Shown here piece by piece: positions 42,675-51,715 of a stretch of DNA of 64,000 nucleotides. Numbering within the stretch: position 1 is the stretch's first letter; each line of letters starts with the position of its first letter. Source of the DNA: Salinicoccus sesuvii (GTDB lineage: Bacteria > Bacillota > Bacilli > Staphylococcales > Salinicoccaceae); assembly GCF_042648145.1 (NCBI RefSeq), contig NZ_JBHRWV010000009.1:1-64000 (forward strand), given 5' to 3'. Below the pieces are notes generated by a model. That model saw only the letters and a list, made by a program, of their open reading frames with translations, searched no databases and was not told the origin of the DNA. Made by a program: the position numbers and the translations under genes.

Positions 42675-44157
42675 CGACTGGCACCTCCGGAGAACCGGCA
42701 GCCGCTTTGCCTTCTGCTTCGATATGCGTATGGTAGCGATCGACCTGGGCCTGAATTTCTTTTGACGGCGCGGGTGTCATCAAACTTACTCCTACAGTGA
42801 GAATCAAAGATATCGGCGCGGCAATGATGGGTTCAGCATTCGTCGGAAGTACCTGAACCGAGACAAGTATCAAGAAGACGACGGCGCCCCCGAGCATTCC
42901 AGCGAAAGCACCCTGCTTGTTAGCACGCTTCCACCATACACCGAGAACAAATGGCACACCGAAGGAAGATAACAGAAATCCACCGACCCATCCGACCATA
43001 ATCGCGATCAGTTGTGGGGGGTTGATGGCGATGAGAATGCCGATGACACTAGCTGTCATCATTACGATCAGACTGAGTAGAGTAATGAGCTGCTCGCTCG
43101 CATTTTTATTGATGTTTTTCTTATAGATATCGTATGCGACACCAGCTGATACAGCCAGCAACATCGCATCCGCTGATGACATAATTGATGCGAGCAGACC
43201 TGCAAGCATGATACCACCGATGATTGGCGGCAAATAATGTTCAACAACAGATACGAAAATCATATCTGCATTGTCCAGCTCTCCAGCAATACCAAGGTTT
43301 GCACCGGCCATCGCAACAACCATACCCCCTAGAAAAAGGAGTAGATAGATGAGTGTCCCCCACATCGAAGAGCGCCGGGCAGTTTTGGCATCTCTTGATG
43401 CAAAATTACGCATCACCACCGATGGTGAAATGATACCGAACCATAGAAAAGCTATGAATAGACCAAAATAGGCCATCCATGGTTGAGTGACATCGCCGAA
43501 CGCTGGATCTATCGAGAGTGCGTCGGCGAGCAGTGTCGATATCCCCCCATGGTCGAATAAGATGAACATCACTAGCACAATGACACCGAGCAACATGATG
43601 GCGCCTTGGAAAAGGTCAGTATATGTAATGGCCCACATGCCGCCAAGTGCCGCATAGATAGTAAATCCAAGACCGAGGATGATGACTGCCCAGATGTAGT
43701 CGATGCCAAGAACGTAAGAGCCGATTAGACCTGAAGCGGTAAGTTGCGGAACCATATAGAATGTCATCGCCAAGACAACGATGATTGCCGCAAGAATCTG
43801 AACAGGACGTCCGAACCTCTGATCGAAGAAGTCGGGCATCGTTTTCACCCCTGCCCGCCTCACTTGTCCTGAAATCAGAAACATCGCAAAAGGCAGAATA
43901 CCGATTGCACCAAAGGCATATGCAAAGAAAAAAGGCAGACCGAGTGTTACTCCGGAACCAACTGCTCCCATCAGTGAACTTGAACTGGCCACAGCCGCAG
44001 CAATAGCGAATGCACCGACGAAAGTATTGATATTTGAACCGGCGGTATAGTAGTCGGAAGAAGATGAGCGTGCTCTTTTGTAGAAATATAGTCCGATTCC
44101 AATCATGAACAGCAAATATAAAAGGACAATGACCGCTTCAGTAATCCTCATATGCAT
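42664..44157 (-). CDS. sodium:solute symporter (SSS family)
   Basis: A 497-residue, roughly 13-helix SSS-family transporter. The sodium-site region AIAAAVASSSSLMGAVGSG, the GGMWAITYTDLFQG motif of helix 5-6 and AGLLASIMSSADAMLLAVSAG are present. Substrates in this family include proline, pantothenate and carboxylates; exact specificity is unclear. A second ATG two codons in (44151) has equally good AGG spacing. It overlaps the small upstream membrane gene and the downstream hypothetical gene, so all three form a tight operon with the cyclodeaminase-family gene. Confidence 0.92.
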   Translation of the reverse strand: MHMRITEAVIVLLYLLFMIGIGLYFYKRARSSSSDYYTAGSNINTFVGAFAIAAAVASSSSLMGAVGSGVTLGLPFFFAYAFGAIGILPFAMFLISGQVRRAGVKTMPDFFDQRFGRPVQILAAIIVVLAMTFYMVPQLTASGLIGSYVLGIDYIWAVIILGLGFTIYAALGGMWAITYTDLFQGAIMLLGVIVLVMFILFDHGGISTLLADALSIDPAFGDVTQPWMAYFGLFIAFLWFGIISPSVVMRNFASRDAKTARRSSMWGTLIYLLLFLGGMVVAMAGANLGIAGELDNADMIFVSVVEHYLPPIIGGIMLAGLLASIMSSADAMLLAVSAGVAYDIYKKNINKNASEQLITLLSLIVMMTASVIGILIAINPPQLIAIMVGWVGGFLLSSFGVPFVLGVWWKRANKQGAFAGMLGGAVVFLILVSVQVLPTNAEPIIAAPISLILTVGVSLMTPAPSKEIQAQVDRYHTHIEAEGKAAAGSPEVPVDAD

Positions 44158-44389
44158 CCTGCCTTTCTGTTTCTTTCTGCACTAATTTCTCCACACGCTC
44201 TATCCATAAGACATAGAGGATTGCCAAGCCGAACCACAGAATAATTCCGGCCAGCATGAGCCAGGCAGTCAGTGCGACACCTGCAATATACGTCTCGTGC
44301 GGCCACCATATCCAGACAAAAGCGGAGTATGTCAGTACGACAATAGCGAGTATGAACCCTGGATCTTTGAACTTTGATCGTTGCATCAT
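44138..44389 (-). CDS. small membrane protein paired with the symporter
   Basis: An 83-residue protein with two membrane helices (about 12-30 and 36-60) and a charged C-terminus. It looks like the small DUF997/YhdT-type proteins found before SSS transporters such as PanF. I start at the ATG at 44389, since GGAGG is 6 bases before it; the GTG two codons earlier is too close. It overlaps the symporter start by 20 bases. Confidence 0.72.
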   Translation of the reverse strand: MMQRSKFKDPGFILAIVVLTYSAFVWIWWPHETYIAGVALTAWLMLAGIILWFGLAILYVLWIERVEKLVQKETERQDAYEDY

Positions 44390-44405
44390 TGCCACCCTCC
44401 AAATA

Positions 44406-45395
44406 TCAAACTTTCACAGATGTTCCTACGTTTCGTTCCTGCGCTTCTTTATATACGCCAATAGCTGATGCAGAGTCGAAATAAGCTGCCCCCACCGATT
44501 TGAAGAATGTAATCTCACTATCATTCTGGCGACCTGAGATATCCCCTGTGACCATCCCCATCAATTCACCATGAAGTTTACTGTATGACCACTCATCTTG
44601 ACTATTTGCATCGATCAATTCACCCGCTTCTTGTGACGCGCCATCAAAGTCGTCGACGACAATCTTATCTGCACATTGGATAAATTCGAAATCTACCTCC
44701 CGCATGGAAGGTAAATATGACCCGACGCCATTGACATGTGTACCGGGACGTACATCCTTACCGTTAAATACAGGTACCTTGGATCTTGTACTGCAGCAGA
44801 TGACATCTGCCTGCCGGACTGCTTCATCCACATTTTTGTGGATTTCGATATCGACTTCAGAGCTGATGCCAAAATCACGCAGTTTGTTCATGAATGAATG
44901 TGCTTTTTCAACCGTTGGATTAAAAAGCATGATCCTCGCTATCGTTCTCACTTCAAGAACACCTAGTACCTGTTCGAAAGCCATCGCCCCTGTTCCAATG
45001 ACAAGCAGTGTATCCGCATTCTCTCTGGCCAGTTGATCTGTAGCTAATCCAGTGAGGGCACCTGTTCTCAGGCGTGTCAGGTAGGATGCATTTAGCATAG
45101 CCAGATGACTGCCGTCCTGTGCATCTGAGAGCAGGAGTACACCTTGAGTCGTGGGTTTCCCTTTTGAAGGGTTATTCGGAAATATGGTGACCGCCTTCAT
45201 ACTGATGAATTTTTCATAAATATCCAGGTTCGGCATATAAAGTGCTGATCCATTCGTTTCCTTAGCTTCGATCACAGTACGGTGGGGACTCACGATGCTC
45301 CCATCCATCTTATGAACTAGCATGCTCTTGATATCCTCCATACAATGCGACATACCGTAAAACGACTTTATATCCTTTTCACTGAGAATGAGCAT
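44406..45395 (-). CDS. ornithine cyclodeaminase/mu-crystallin family protein
   Basis: A 329-residue NAD(P)-binding enzyme of the OCD/mu-crystallin family. It has the N-terminal substrate lobe with MKAVTIFPNNPSKGKPTTQG, the Rossmann loop VIGTGAMAFEQ near residue 130 and a CCSTRSKVPVF segment. Family members are ornithine cyclodeaminase (giving proline), alanine dehydrogenase or ketimine reductases. Start chosen at 45395 (MLILSEKD) behind GAGGTG; a GTG at 45407 has no site. It is first in an operon with a sodium symporter, so its substrate may be the imported solute (inference). Confidence 0.84.
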   Translation of the reverse strand: MLILSEKDIKSFYGMSHCMEDIKSMLVHKMDGSIVSPHRTVIEAKETNGSALYMPNLDIYEKFISMKAVTIFPNNPSKGKPTTQGVLLLSDAQDGSHLAMLNASYLTRLRTGALTGLATDQLARENADTLLVIGTGAMAFEQVLGVLEVRTIARIMLFNPTVEKAHSFMNKLRDFGISSEVDIEIHKNVDEAVRQADVICCSTRSKVPVFNGKDVRPGTHVNGVGSYLPSMREVDFEFIQCADKIVVDDFDGASQEAGELIDANSQDEWSYSKLHGELMGMVTGDISGRQNDSEITFFKSVGAAYFDSASAIGVYKEAQERNVGTSVKV

Positions 45396-45480
45396 TACAC
45401 ACCTCACTATTTGTTTGAATTTTCAAAACATATGTTTTATTAAAATTATCATATCTAATTTTATAGCGCAACACGCATAA

Positions 45481-45515
45481 AAAATAGACCCTCCCACATT
45501 GGAAGTGTCTATTTT
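45481..45515 (-). terminator. terminator of the usp gene
   Basis: AAAATAGAC (45481-45489) and GTCTATTTT (45507-45515) pair, with a further CCTCC/GGAAG part inside. The structure includes the usp stop codon and ends in a T-run on the minus strand. Confidence 0.78.
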
Positions 45516-45925
45516 ACGATTACTACAGGGATACGTGCGTGTTTGACCACTTTATGACTTACACTGCCGAGCACCATCTCTTGAAATATATTGAGACCTC
45601 GGCTGCCGATGACCAGCACATCGTAATTTCCTGTATTCGCTTCCTCGATGACTTTTCTTGCAGGGAGTCCACGCCGTATCACGTATTCATGGTCAACTGC
45701 CTGTTCATCGAAAAAACGAATAATCGAAGAAAGTATATCTTTTCTCTGCTTATTCAGATGTCGCTCCGAAGTCGACCGCACAACATCTTTTTGTGTATCT
45801 TCCGGATCCATGACATGCAGTATTGTCACACTAACTGTATCGGCCAATGCCAGCTTAGCTGCTTCGTATCCCGCCCGCTGGCTATTTTCGGAACCATCTA
45901 TGGCGAGAAGTATGTTTTTGTACAT
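45509..45925 (-). CDS. universal stress protein, UspA family
   Basis: A 138-residue ATP-binding-type Usp protein: ILLAIDGSENSQRA at the start and the ATP-loop motif VIGSRGLNIFQEMVLGSVSHKVVKHA near the end, matching G-2x-G-9x-G(S/T). These small cytosolic proteins accumulate under stress. TGGAGGGG precedes the ATG. It is a single-gene unit with its own terminator. Confidence 0.94.
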   Translation of the reverse strand: MYKNILLAIDGSENSQRAGYEAAKLALADTVSVTILHVMDPEDTQKDVVRSTSERHLNKQRKDILSSIIRFFDEQAVDHEYVIRRGLPARKVIEEANTGNYDVLVIGSRGLNIFQEMVLGSVSHKVVKHARIPVVIVK

Positions 45926-45978
45926 TTTATCCCCTCCAATCCAGTTCGCTTAATTTGATTGCAAGCCGTGACTATCGT

Positions 45979-46272
45979 TCAATCACTTGGCTTATCAGAA
46001 TTACGTATCCTTTGTGTTGATCTTTTCATAAAGAGTGCGTGGACCAGTTTCAATACCGGCCGGCCGAGGAGCTGCAGACTACCAAGCACGAACAGAGCTG
46101 TCCCAAAAGTCTGCGTTGCAGACCAGAAGAATAGTATACTCCCTACAGTAAACCATACGCCTAGTGACAGGTCGTTTAAAATGGATAATAAGTTATAGCG
46201 TTTCCTAAAGAAAATCTCGAAGTTACCTACATCCATTTCATAAGTGCCTGTTTCATTCTTGAACTCCGCCAT
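45979..46272 (-). CDS. YrhK-like small membrane protein
   Basis: A 97-residue protein with two membrane helices (about 34-53 and 57-75) separated by a short turn. The pattern NFEIFFRKRYNLLSILNDL followed by helices is that of the YrhK-like domain; no function is established. Start at 46272 is chosen for its GGAGTGAG site. Confidence 0.75.
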   Translation of the reverse strand: MAEFKNETGTYEMDVGNFEIFFRKRYNLLSILNDLSLGVWFTVGSILFFWSATQTFGTALFVLGSLQLLGRPVLKLVHALFMKRSTQRIRNSDKPSD

Positions 46273-46359
46273 ATAGCTCACTCCATTTATCAATCGATTG
46301 AAAAGCCATTAAAGACAATATACCCCACCAAGACCACTGACAACCTATACCCGGAGCGA

Positions 46360-47550
46360 TTACACGAACAATGGCAGATGCAGTATGTAGCCGGCAACTA
46401 TGCCTACGAGCACTACCATCCAAGCCGGAAGTTTCCACACAGAGAGTAGGAAGAACAATATAAGAGCAAGCACAAAATCAACAGGTTCGAAAATGGAACT
46501 CGTGAAGACCGGGTCGTAGAAAGCTGCCAACAGAATTCCAACGACAACTGCATTCACACCCACCAGAACACCTTGGAATGCATCATACTTTCTTAACATA
46601 TTGAGAAACGGCAGAGCGCCGATGATCAGCAGGAAGGAGGGTAGAAAGATAGCAATCGTTGCCACAATGCCGCCAGGCACACCGGCCATGATCGTCCCAA
46701 GATAGCTCGCGAAAGTAAAGAGCGGACCAGGGACAGCCTGTGCCATGCCGTAACCGGCAAGAAATTCATTTGCTTCCATAAGTCCTGTGGGAACAACTTC
46801 ACGCTCAATCATCGGTAGAACGACATGACCACCGCCAAACACGAGCGCACCGACCCTGAAGAAGATATCAAAAATATTGAGTAGTGCATGGTCGATGGTC
46901 CGGTTGAGCATTGGCAGAAGAACGAGCAGGCCACCGAGAATACCCAAAGCAGCAATTCCCATCTTTTTTGAGATGCTGATTTTAAACACTGCGATATTCG
47001 ACTCGGCACGCTGTCTGAATATCAGATATCCAGCCACACCGCCAACAATAATGACGATGATTTGTACCCAGGCAGAAGGATAGAGTAGCATGACAGCACC
47101 GGCAATAATCGCCATCGCAATTCTTGGTCGGTCAGGTGTTAATTTCTGCCCCATACCAATTAGTGCATGCAAAACTACTGCCACTGCTACAACTTTAAGA
47201 CTTTGGATGAACTGCGCGCCTTCAAGATTGAGTGCCTGGTACATCAATGCGAATACAATCAAGACCAAAACCGATGGCAAAGTGAATCCAATCCAAGAAA
47301 GCAGACCACCAATCAGGCCACCTCTCAGAATACCTATAGAGATGCCGACTTGGCTGCTTGCAGGTCCCGGTAAAAACTGGCACAACGCGATAATCTCTGC
47401 ATATGTCTTGTCATCAAGCCATTTCCTTCTGTCCACATATTCATCCTTGAAATAAGCAAGATGAGCGACTGGTCCTCCAAACGATGTCAGACCCAGTTTT
47501 GTCGATGTTGTAAGTATTTCCGAAAATCGACTCTTCCTATTTCCATTCAT
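46360..47550 (-). CDS. chrA: chromate transporter, ChrA (two-domain CHR)
   Basis: A 396-residue long-chain CHR-family protein with duplicated halves. Each half has its FGGP/FGGG motif: GLTSFGGPVAHLAYFKDEYV in the N-half and LVFGGGHVVLPMIEREVV in the C-half, with PGPASSQVG and AVPGPLFTFASYLG. Long ChrA proteins export chromate; other anions such as sulfate analogues are possible. Start chosen at 47550 behind GAGGTAGAGGG rather than a longer frame to 47598. Confidence 0.9.
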   Translation of the reverse strand: MNGNRKSRFSEILTTSTKLGLTSFGGPVAHLAYFKDEYVDRRKWLDDKTYAEIIALCQFLPGPASSQVGISIGILRGGLIGGLLSWIGFTLPSVLVLIVFALMYQALNLEGAQFIQSLKVVAVAVVLHALIGMGQKLTPDRPRIAMAIIAGAVMLLYPSAWVQIIVIIVGGVAGYLIFRQRAESNIAVFKISISKKMGIAALGILGGLLVLLPMLNRTIDHALLNIFDIFFRVGALVFGGGHVVLPMIEREVVPTGLMEANEFLAGYGMAQAVPGPLFTFASYLGTIMAGVPGGIVATIAIFLPSFLLIIGALPFLNMLRKYDAFQGVLVGVNAVVVGILLAAFYDPVFTSSIFEPVDFVLALILFFLLSVWKLPAWMVVLVGIVAGYILHLPLFV

Positions 47551-47691
47551 CCCTCTACCTCTCCCTGACAATATAGATTTCTTAAACCTATCATGCACAT
47601 GTCACTAAGACTATAAAACCGACAGATTCAATTTCCACAAGTTTTTACTTAAACACAGCGCTTTAGAGCTTTATCACCTTTTTAAAATACA

Positions 47692-48687
47692 CTATTCTTC
47701 AATTGTCAGAGCGATCTTACCCATCATGTCTGCACTTTCCAAGTAGTTAAATGCCACCTTGAAATCGGAGAGCAGATGGTTTTGGTCTATCAGCGGTCTG
47801 ATTTGATGCTTCTCAGAAAATCTGAGCATATCAAGGAGTTCCTCAGTGCTCGCCATAGTGGAACCAAAGAAATTGAACTGGCCATAGAAGAACTTTCTGA
47901 GATTGAAATCTACAGTGTCTCCTGTAGAAGCACCGAATGCAACGATGGTCCCACCTTTTCTGAGCTGGTCGAGTGATTTATTGAAAGTAGAGGCGCCAAC
48001 ACTCTCGATGACCACATCCACCTTCATCCCGTCCATTGCATCCTCCCAGTCCCCTTCACTGTCGATTGCAAAATCAGCGCCGAGTTCGAGCGCCTTTTCT
48101 CTTTTCTCCTGTGAACGCGAAGTAACGTAGACGATCGCTCCGGCTGCTTTAGCAAATTGTATAAGATATATCCCTGCGCCACCTGTGCCTCCCGGAATCA
48201 GGACGCGTGTCCCCGCTTTTACTGCTCCGCGAGTAAAGAGCGCACGGTAGGCAGTCATAGCAGAAAGAGCGTACACCCCAGCTTCCTGCCAGTCTAGATA
48301 CTCTGGTTTTGGCACCGCATTCTCTTGTGGTAAGACAATGTATTCAGCAAAAGTACCATGACCCGGAAGACCCACGATTTCGAATCCTTGCGGGGGCGCG
48401 TCACTGTTTTTATTCCATCCGAGCGCGGGGTTAACAATGACCGCATCACCAGACTTCACATGCTCTACGTCAGGACCTATCGCGTCCACGATACCAGCAC
48501 CATCAGAACCGAGAACGAGCGCCGGATCTTCAGGCTGGTGACGATTTGGGATCATAAGGTCTCTGTGATTAAGCCCTGCTGATTTCAACCTGATTCTTAC
48601 TTCTCCCGGTCCTGGTTCAGGAATCTCCATATCACCATACTTCACACCTGCCATGCCTTTTTCTTTTTCGTGGTAAACTGCCTTCAT
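47692..48687 (-). CDS. zinc-binding-dehydrogenase family oxidoreductase (MDR, quinone-reductase-like)
   Basis: A 331-residue medium-chain dehydrogenase/reductase. GroES-like N-domain (SAGLNHRDLMI) and a Rossmann domain with GGTGGAGIYLIQFAK near residue 165. It lacks the cysteine-rich structural zinc loop. Probably an NADPH-dependent quinone or enoyl reductase; close to YogA/AcuI-like proteins. AAGGAGGAAGAGG precedes the ATG. Single-gene unit. Confidence 0.9.
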   Translation of the reverse strand: MKAVYHEKEKGMAGVKYGDMEIPEPGPGEVRIRLKSAGLNHRDLMIPNRHQPEDPALVLGSDGAGIVDAIGPDVEHVKSGDAVIVNPALGWNKNSDAPPQGFEIVGLPGHGTFAEYIVLPQENAVPKPEYLDWQEAGVYALSAMTAYRALFTRGAVKAGTRVLIPGGTGGAGIYLIQFAKAAGAIVYVTSRSQEKREKALELGADFAIDSEGDWEDAMDGMKVDVVIESVGASTFNKSLDQLRKGGTIVAFGASTGDTVDFNLRKFFYGQFNFFGSTMASTEELLDMLRFSEKHQIRPLIDQNHLLSDFKVAFNYLESADMMGKIALTIEE

Positions 48688-48823
48688 TCCTCTTCCTCCT
48701 TGTTCGGTCTTTCACTTATCATAAATGTACAATGATTATTACAGCAACCAAAACATCTATTTTTCATAAAATTGCGTGTTTTTATTGCACCTGTATAATT
48801 AAAGTTAGAAAGGAAGATGATTG

Positions 48824-49780
48824 ATGAAAATAACATTGGCGGCTATTAAAGAAGCGCAGTCTAAGATTGCTCCCTATATCATCAAAACACCACTGATACG
48901 GACATATGCTCTAGATGAGATTTTGGGATGCGAAGTCTATCTTAAACTTGAAAACATGCAGGTGACGCATTCATTTAAATATCGCGGTGCAATTAACAAG
49001 ATGCTTAACCTCACATTAAAAGAGAAGCAAAACGGCATTGTTACTGCCTCTTCCGGCAACCATGGCAAAGCTGTGGCACATGCTGCGAAACAGCTTGGCA
49101 TCGAAGCTACGGTGGTCGTACCAAATACCGCTTCCCCATTCAAAATTGCCGCCATCGAACAGTATGGTGCTACAGTAGTCGAATGTGATGTAACAGAGCG
49201 GTTCGCCGTGAGTGAACGTTTGGCAGAAGTACATGGGTACACACTTTTCCACCCATATGATGATGAGGAAATCATCGTCGGCCAGGGGACAGTCGGGCTT
49301 GAAATACTCTCCCAACACCCTGCGCTTGATACAGTTATCGTGCCGACAAGTGGGGGCGGGTTGCTTGCAGGCCTACTCACTGCGATCAAGCAGTCAAACA
49401 CAGACATCAGAATTCTTGGTGCAGAGCCCTATAATATGCCCCGCTATAGTGAAAGTCTTACCCAAAAGAAAAGAGTGAAGGTGGAAAGCAGAAATACCAT
49501 AGCGGATGCCCTCGTCACAGCTCAGCCAGGCAAACTTAATTTTCCAATTGTACAGACATATGCCGATGGTATGTTGAAAGTGGCAGATGACGCTACAATA
49601 AAAGCTGTAGAGCTCATGCTCATAGAATCCAAAATTTTATCTGAGCCATCCGGTGCCATCGGTCCCGCAGCAATTCTTGACGGGGCCTATTCGCCTGCTT
49701 TAGTTGAGAAGGTATGCTTTGTCATTTCAGGAGGTAATATTGGATTAGAACAGCTCTCAAAGCTCGGGGCTGCTCATTAG
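48824..49780 (+). CDS. threonine/serine dehydratase, catabolic type
   Basis: A 318-residue PLP enzyme of fold type II deaminating threonine or serine. Schiff-base Lys is in THSFKYRGA near residue 50; SSGNHGKAVA, the phosphate loop SGGGLLAG and GAEP are present. It lacks the C-terminal regulatory ACT domain of biosynthetic IlvA, so it is TdcB-like or a serine racemase relative. ATG at 48824 follows AAAGGAAG; the TTG one codon before is not needed. Confidence 0.9.
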   Translation: MKITLAAIKEAQSKIAPYIIKTPLIRTYALDEILGCEVYLKLENMQVTHSFKYRGAINKMLNLTLKEKQNGIVTASSGNHGKAVAHAAKQLGIEATVVVPNTASPFKIAAIEQYGATVVECDVTERFAVSERLAEVHGYTLFHPYDDEEIIVGQGTVGLEILSQHPALDTVIVPTSGGGLLAGLLTAIKQSNTDIRILGAEPYNMPRYSESLTQKKRVKVESRNTIADALVTAQPGKLNFPIVQTYADGMLKVADDATIKAVELMLIESKILSEPSGAIGPAAILDGAYSPALVEKVCFVISGGNIGLEQLSKLGAAH

Positions 49781-49787
49781 AATAGAA

Positions 49788-49819
49788 AATAGCCATCCGG
49801 TCCCGGATGGCTATTCTTT
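49788..49819. terminator. bidirectional terminator
   Basis: AATAGCCATCCGG (49788-49800) and its complement (49803-49815) form a 13-bp stem with a 2-base loop between the convergent dehydratase and LLM genes. The 3' flank is CTTTC. Confidence 0.87.
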
Positions 49820-50785
49820 CAAGGCCTGTGCAATATACTGATAGGATTTCCGCTTATCTTCTGGGGAGAAAGTAATAGTAATGATCATGAATTCATCCAC
49901 GCCTGAATCATTTTGGAGTGCTTTTAGCGCGCTTGTAACTTGGCTTGGGTTTCCAATGATCATCTTCTTTTTCATATCGGCGATTTTTTGTTCGTCTTCG
50001 GGCGTTATATCGTATGCTTTAGCGGCTTCAATGGAGGGCACTGCGCCGTTTAAGCCATGGGATTGCTGTAACTGCCAGACCAGCCAACTCGAAGCGATCT
50101 CCTCAGCTGCCTCAGTAGTCTCAGCACATACGACCGATATGCCCATAATAGTGTATGGAGTATTGTCATGACGCGAGGTATACTTTTCACGATAAATGTT
50201 TAATATATCCGCCCCCGCTTCATCACTCATGAACTGGCCAAAACAGTAGGCAAGGCCCTTCTCAGCTGCAAACACTGCACTCTTTCTGCTTGTCCCAAGC
50301 ATCCATAGTTCGGGCTTGGCTGGTGGCGTCGGGTGTGCTGATACATCTGCATTCGTATCTTCTACATAGCCAATTAGTTCATCAACCAATTCAGGCATTT
50401 TAAAGACCTGCCTTAGAAATCCATCTGACAGCGCTTCAGACACCTCTGCAGAACCTCCTGGAGCTCTGCCGATACCGATGTCTACACGGTCTCCAAACAG
50501 TGTGGCCAACATATTAAAGTTTTCGGCGACTTTATAGGGTTTATAGTAAGGTAGAAGGACTGCCCCGGAACCGATCCTTATCCGATTGGTCTTGGTACCG
50601 ACGTAGCCGAGGAACACCTCTGGCGAGCTGGAAGCGAGACTCGACCAGCCGTGATGTTCCGCTACCCAAAAACGTGTATAACCGTACGCATCCCCTGTTT
50701 GTGCCAATTTCAGGGAAGCCTCCAGCGCCTCTTTAGCTGTCTGTCCATCTGCTACTGGTGCTTGATCCAATATACTCAGTTTCAT
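49811..50785 (-). CDS. LLM-class flavin-dependent oxidoreductase (luciferase-like)
   Basis: A 324-residue TIM-barrel protein of the bacterial luciferase-like family, close to the YhbW/YceB-type group. Visible landmarks are YTRFWVAEHHG near residue 38-47, IRIGSGAVLLPYYKPYKVAE and DIGIGRAPGG. It is expected to use FMNH2 and oxygen or F420-like chemistry; substrate unknown. GGGGAGGGCC precedes the ATG. The downstream end overlaps the shared terminator. Confidence 0.9.
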   Translation of the reverse strand: MKLSILDQAPVADGQTAKEALEASLKLAQTGDAYGYTRFWVAEHHGWSSLASSSPEVFLGYVGTKTNRIRIGSGAVLLPYYKPYKVAENFNMLATLFGDRVDIGIGRAPGGSAEVSEALSDGFLRQVFKMPELVDELIGYVEDTNADVSAHPTPPAKPELWMLGTSRKSAVFAAEKGLAYCFGQFMSDEAGADILNIYREKYTSRHDNTPYTIMGISVVCAETTEAAEEIASSWLVWQLQQSHGLNGAVPSIEAAKAYDITPEDEQKIADMKKKMIIGNPSQVTSALKALQNDSGVDEFMIITITFSPEDKRKSYQYIAQALKE

Positions 50786-50797
50786 ATGGCCCTCCCC

Positions 50798-51082
50798 TTA
50801 TGCTCCGACTTCCTGAAGTGTGACTCTGAATTCCCCAGTCTGATTTTCTTCGTAGAGATTGTCTAGTGAAGTGGAATAGTTGATAATTGTACCTCTGAAC
50901 TCAAGCCCTTCCTCTGGAACATTGACATCGAACGTCGCCCTGTAGAGCAGTACTGCGATATCATGATAGTCTTCACTCGATACATCAAAAATGAATGCAA
51001 CTTCGCGTCGTCCATCCACCTTGTTTAATTCAAGTGCTTTCAGTTTAATTTCTGTATCATCCAATATAATTATGTCAGCCAT
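50798..51082 (-). CDS. DUF3219 (YkvR-like) protein
   Basis: A 94-residue beta-rich acidic soluble protein (MADIIILDDTEI..., with SSEDYHDIAVLLYRATFDVNVP in the middle) resembling YkvR/DUF3219 proteins of Bacillales. Function unknown. Start chosen at 51082 behind AAGGATGAG. It stands 12 bases upstream of the LLM gene on the same strand, so the two form an operon. Confidence 0.75.
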   Translation of the reverse strand: MADIIILDDTEIKLKALELNKVDGRREVAFIFDVSSEDYHDIAVLLYRATFDVNVPEEGLEFRGTIINYSTSLDNLYEENQTGEFRVTLQEVGA

Positions 51083-51255
51083 GGACTCATCCTTTTTCCA
51101 AAATAATAACATACTCTACCTTCGCTCTTACACACAGGCGCTCATCTCCATTCAATAGATGAAGGGGGACTATTCAAGAAAAAAAAGAGATTCTACTTTA
51201 TTCCCGTGTGAGTAGGGTATGGAAAGATAAGTTGAAACCGAAAGGGGTTGTTGAG

Positions 51256-51711
51256 ATGTCCAAGCAACAGACACCAGATATCCGCAGAAACGTTGTATCA
51301 GGAGTGTTTTTCGGAATTGGTTTCATGGCTTTAGTTGATGAGATCATTTTCCATCAGCTACTGCAGTGGCATCACTTCTATGACCGCGCAACACCATACA
51401 TCGGTATACTATCAGATGGCCTGCTTAACGCGTTTGCACTTTTTGCTATCGTTCTGGGACTTTTCATGTTCGCAGATCTAAATCGAAAAGGGACTAGGCA
51501 TATGGCGACATGGACTGCTGCTTCCTTCATCGGACTGGGTGGATTCCAGTTGATCGATGGCATTATCAATCATAAGATGTTGCAAGTGCATCAGGTGCGC
51601 TATGGAGTAGAGCCTCTCCCCTACAATCTTGCATGGAACATCAGTGGCGCCTTGTTGCTCATTATCGGTATCATCCTGATGATTAAAGCAGGCAAGCAAC
51701 GATCGGGGTGA
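51256..51711 (+). CDS. DUF2243 membrane protein
   Basis: A 151-residue protein with four membrane helices (about 13-35, 55-75, 85-110, 128-148). The His-rich helices (FHQLLQWHHFY and GIINHKMLQVHQVR) are typical of DUF2243 and could bind haem or metal. Start at 51256 follows AAAGGGG. It sits 4 bases upstream of the CtaG-family gene; this pair recurs in Bacillales (remembered), pointing to a joint role near respiratory-chain assembly. Confidence 0.82.
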   Translation: MSKQQTPDIRRNVVSGVFFGIGFMALVDEIIFHQLLQWHHFYDRATPYIGILSDGLLNAFALFAIVLGLFMFADLNRKGTRHMATWTAASFIGLGGFQLIDGIINHKMLQVHQVRYGVEPLPYNLAWNISGALLLIIGIILMIKAGKQRSG

Positions 51712-51715
51712 CGTA

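Noticed and set aside
48937..49407. 156-codon frame antisense to the threonine dehydratase gene
   Set aside because: Serine/proline-rich shadow translation opposite a clear PLP enzyme; no start signal.
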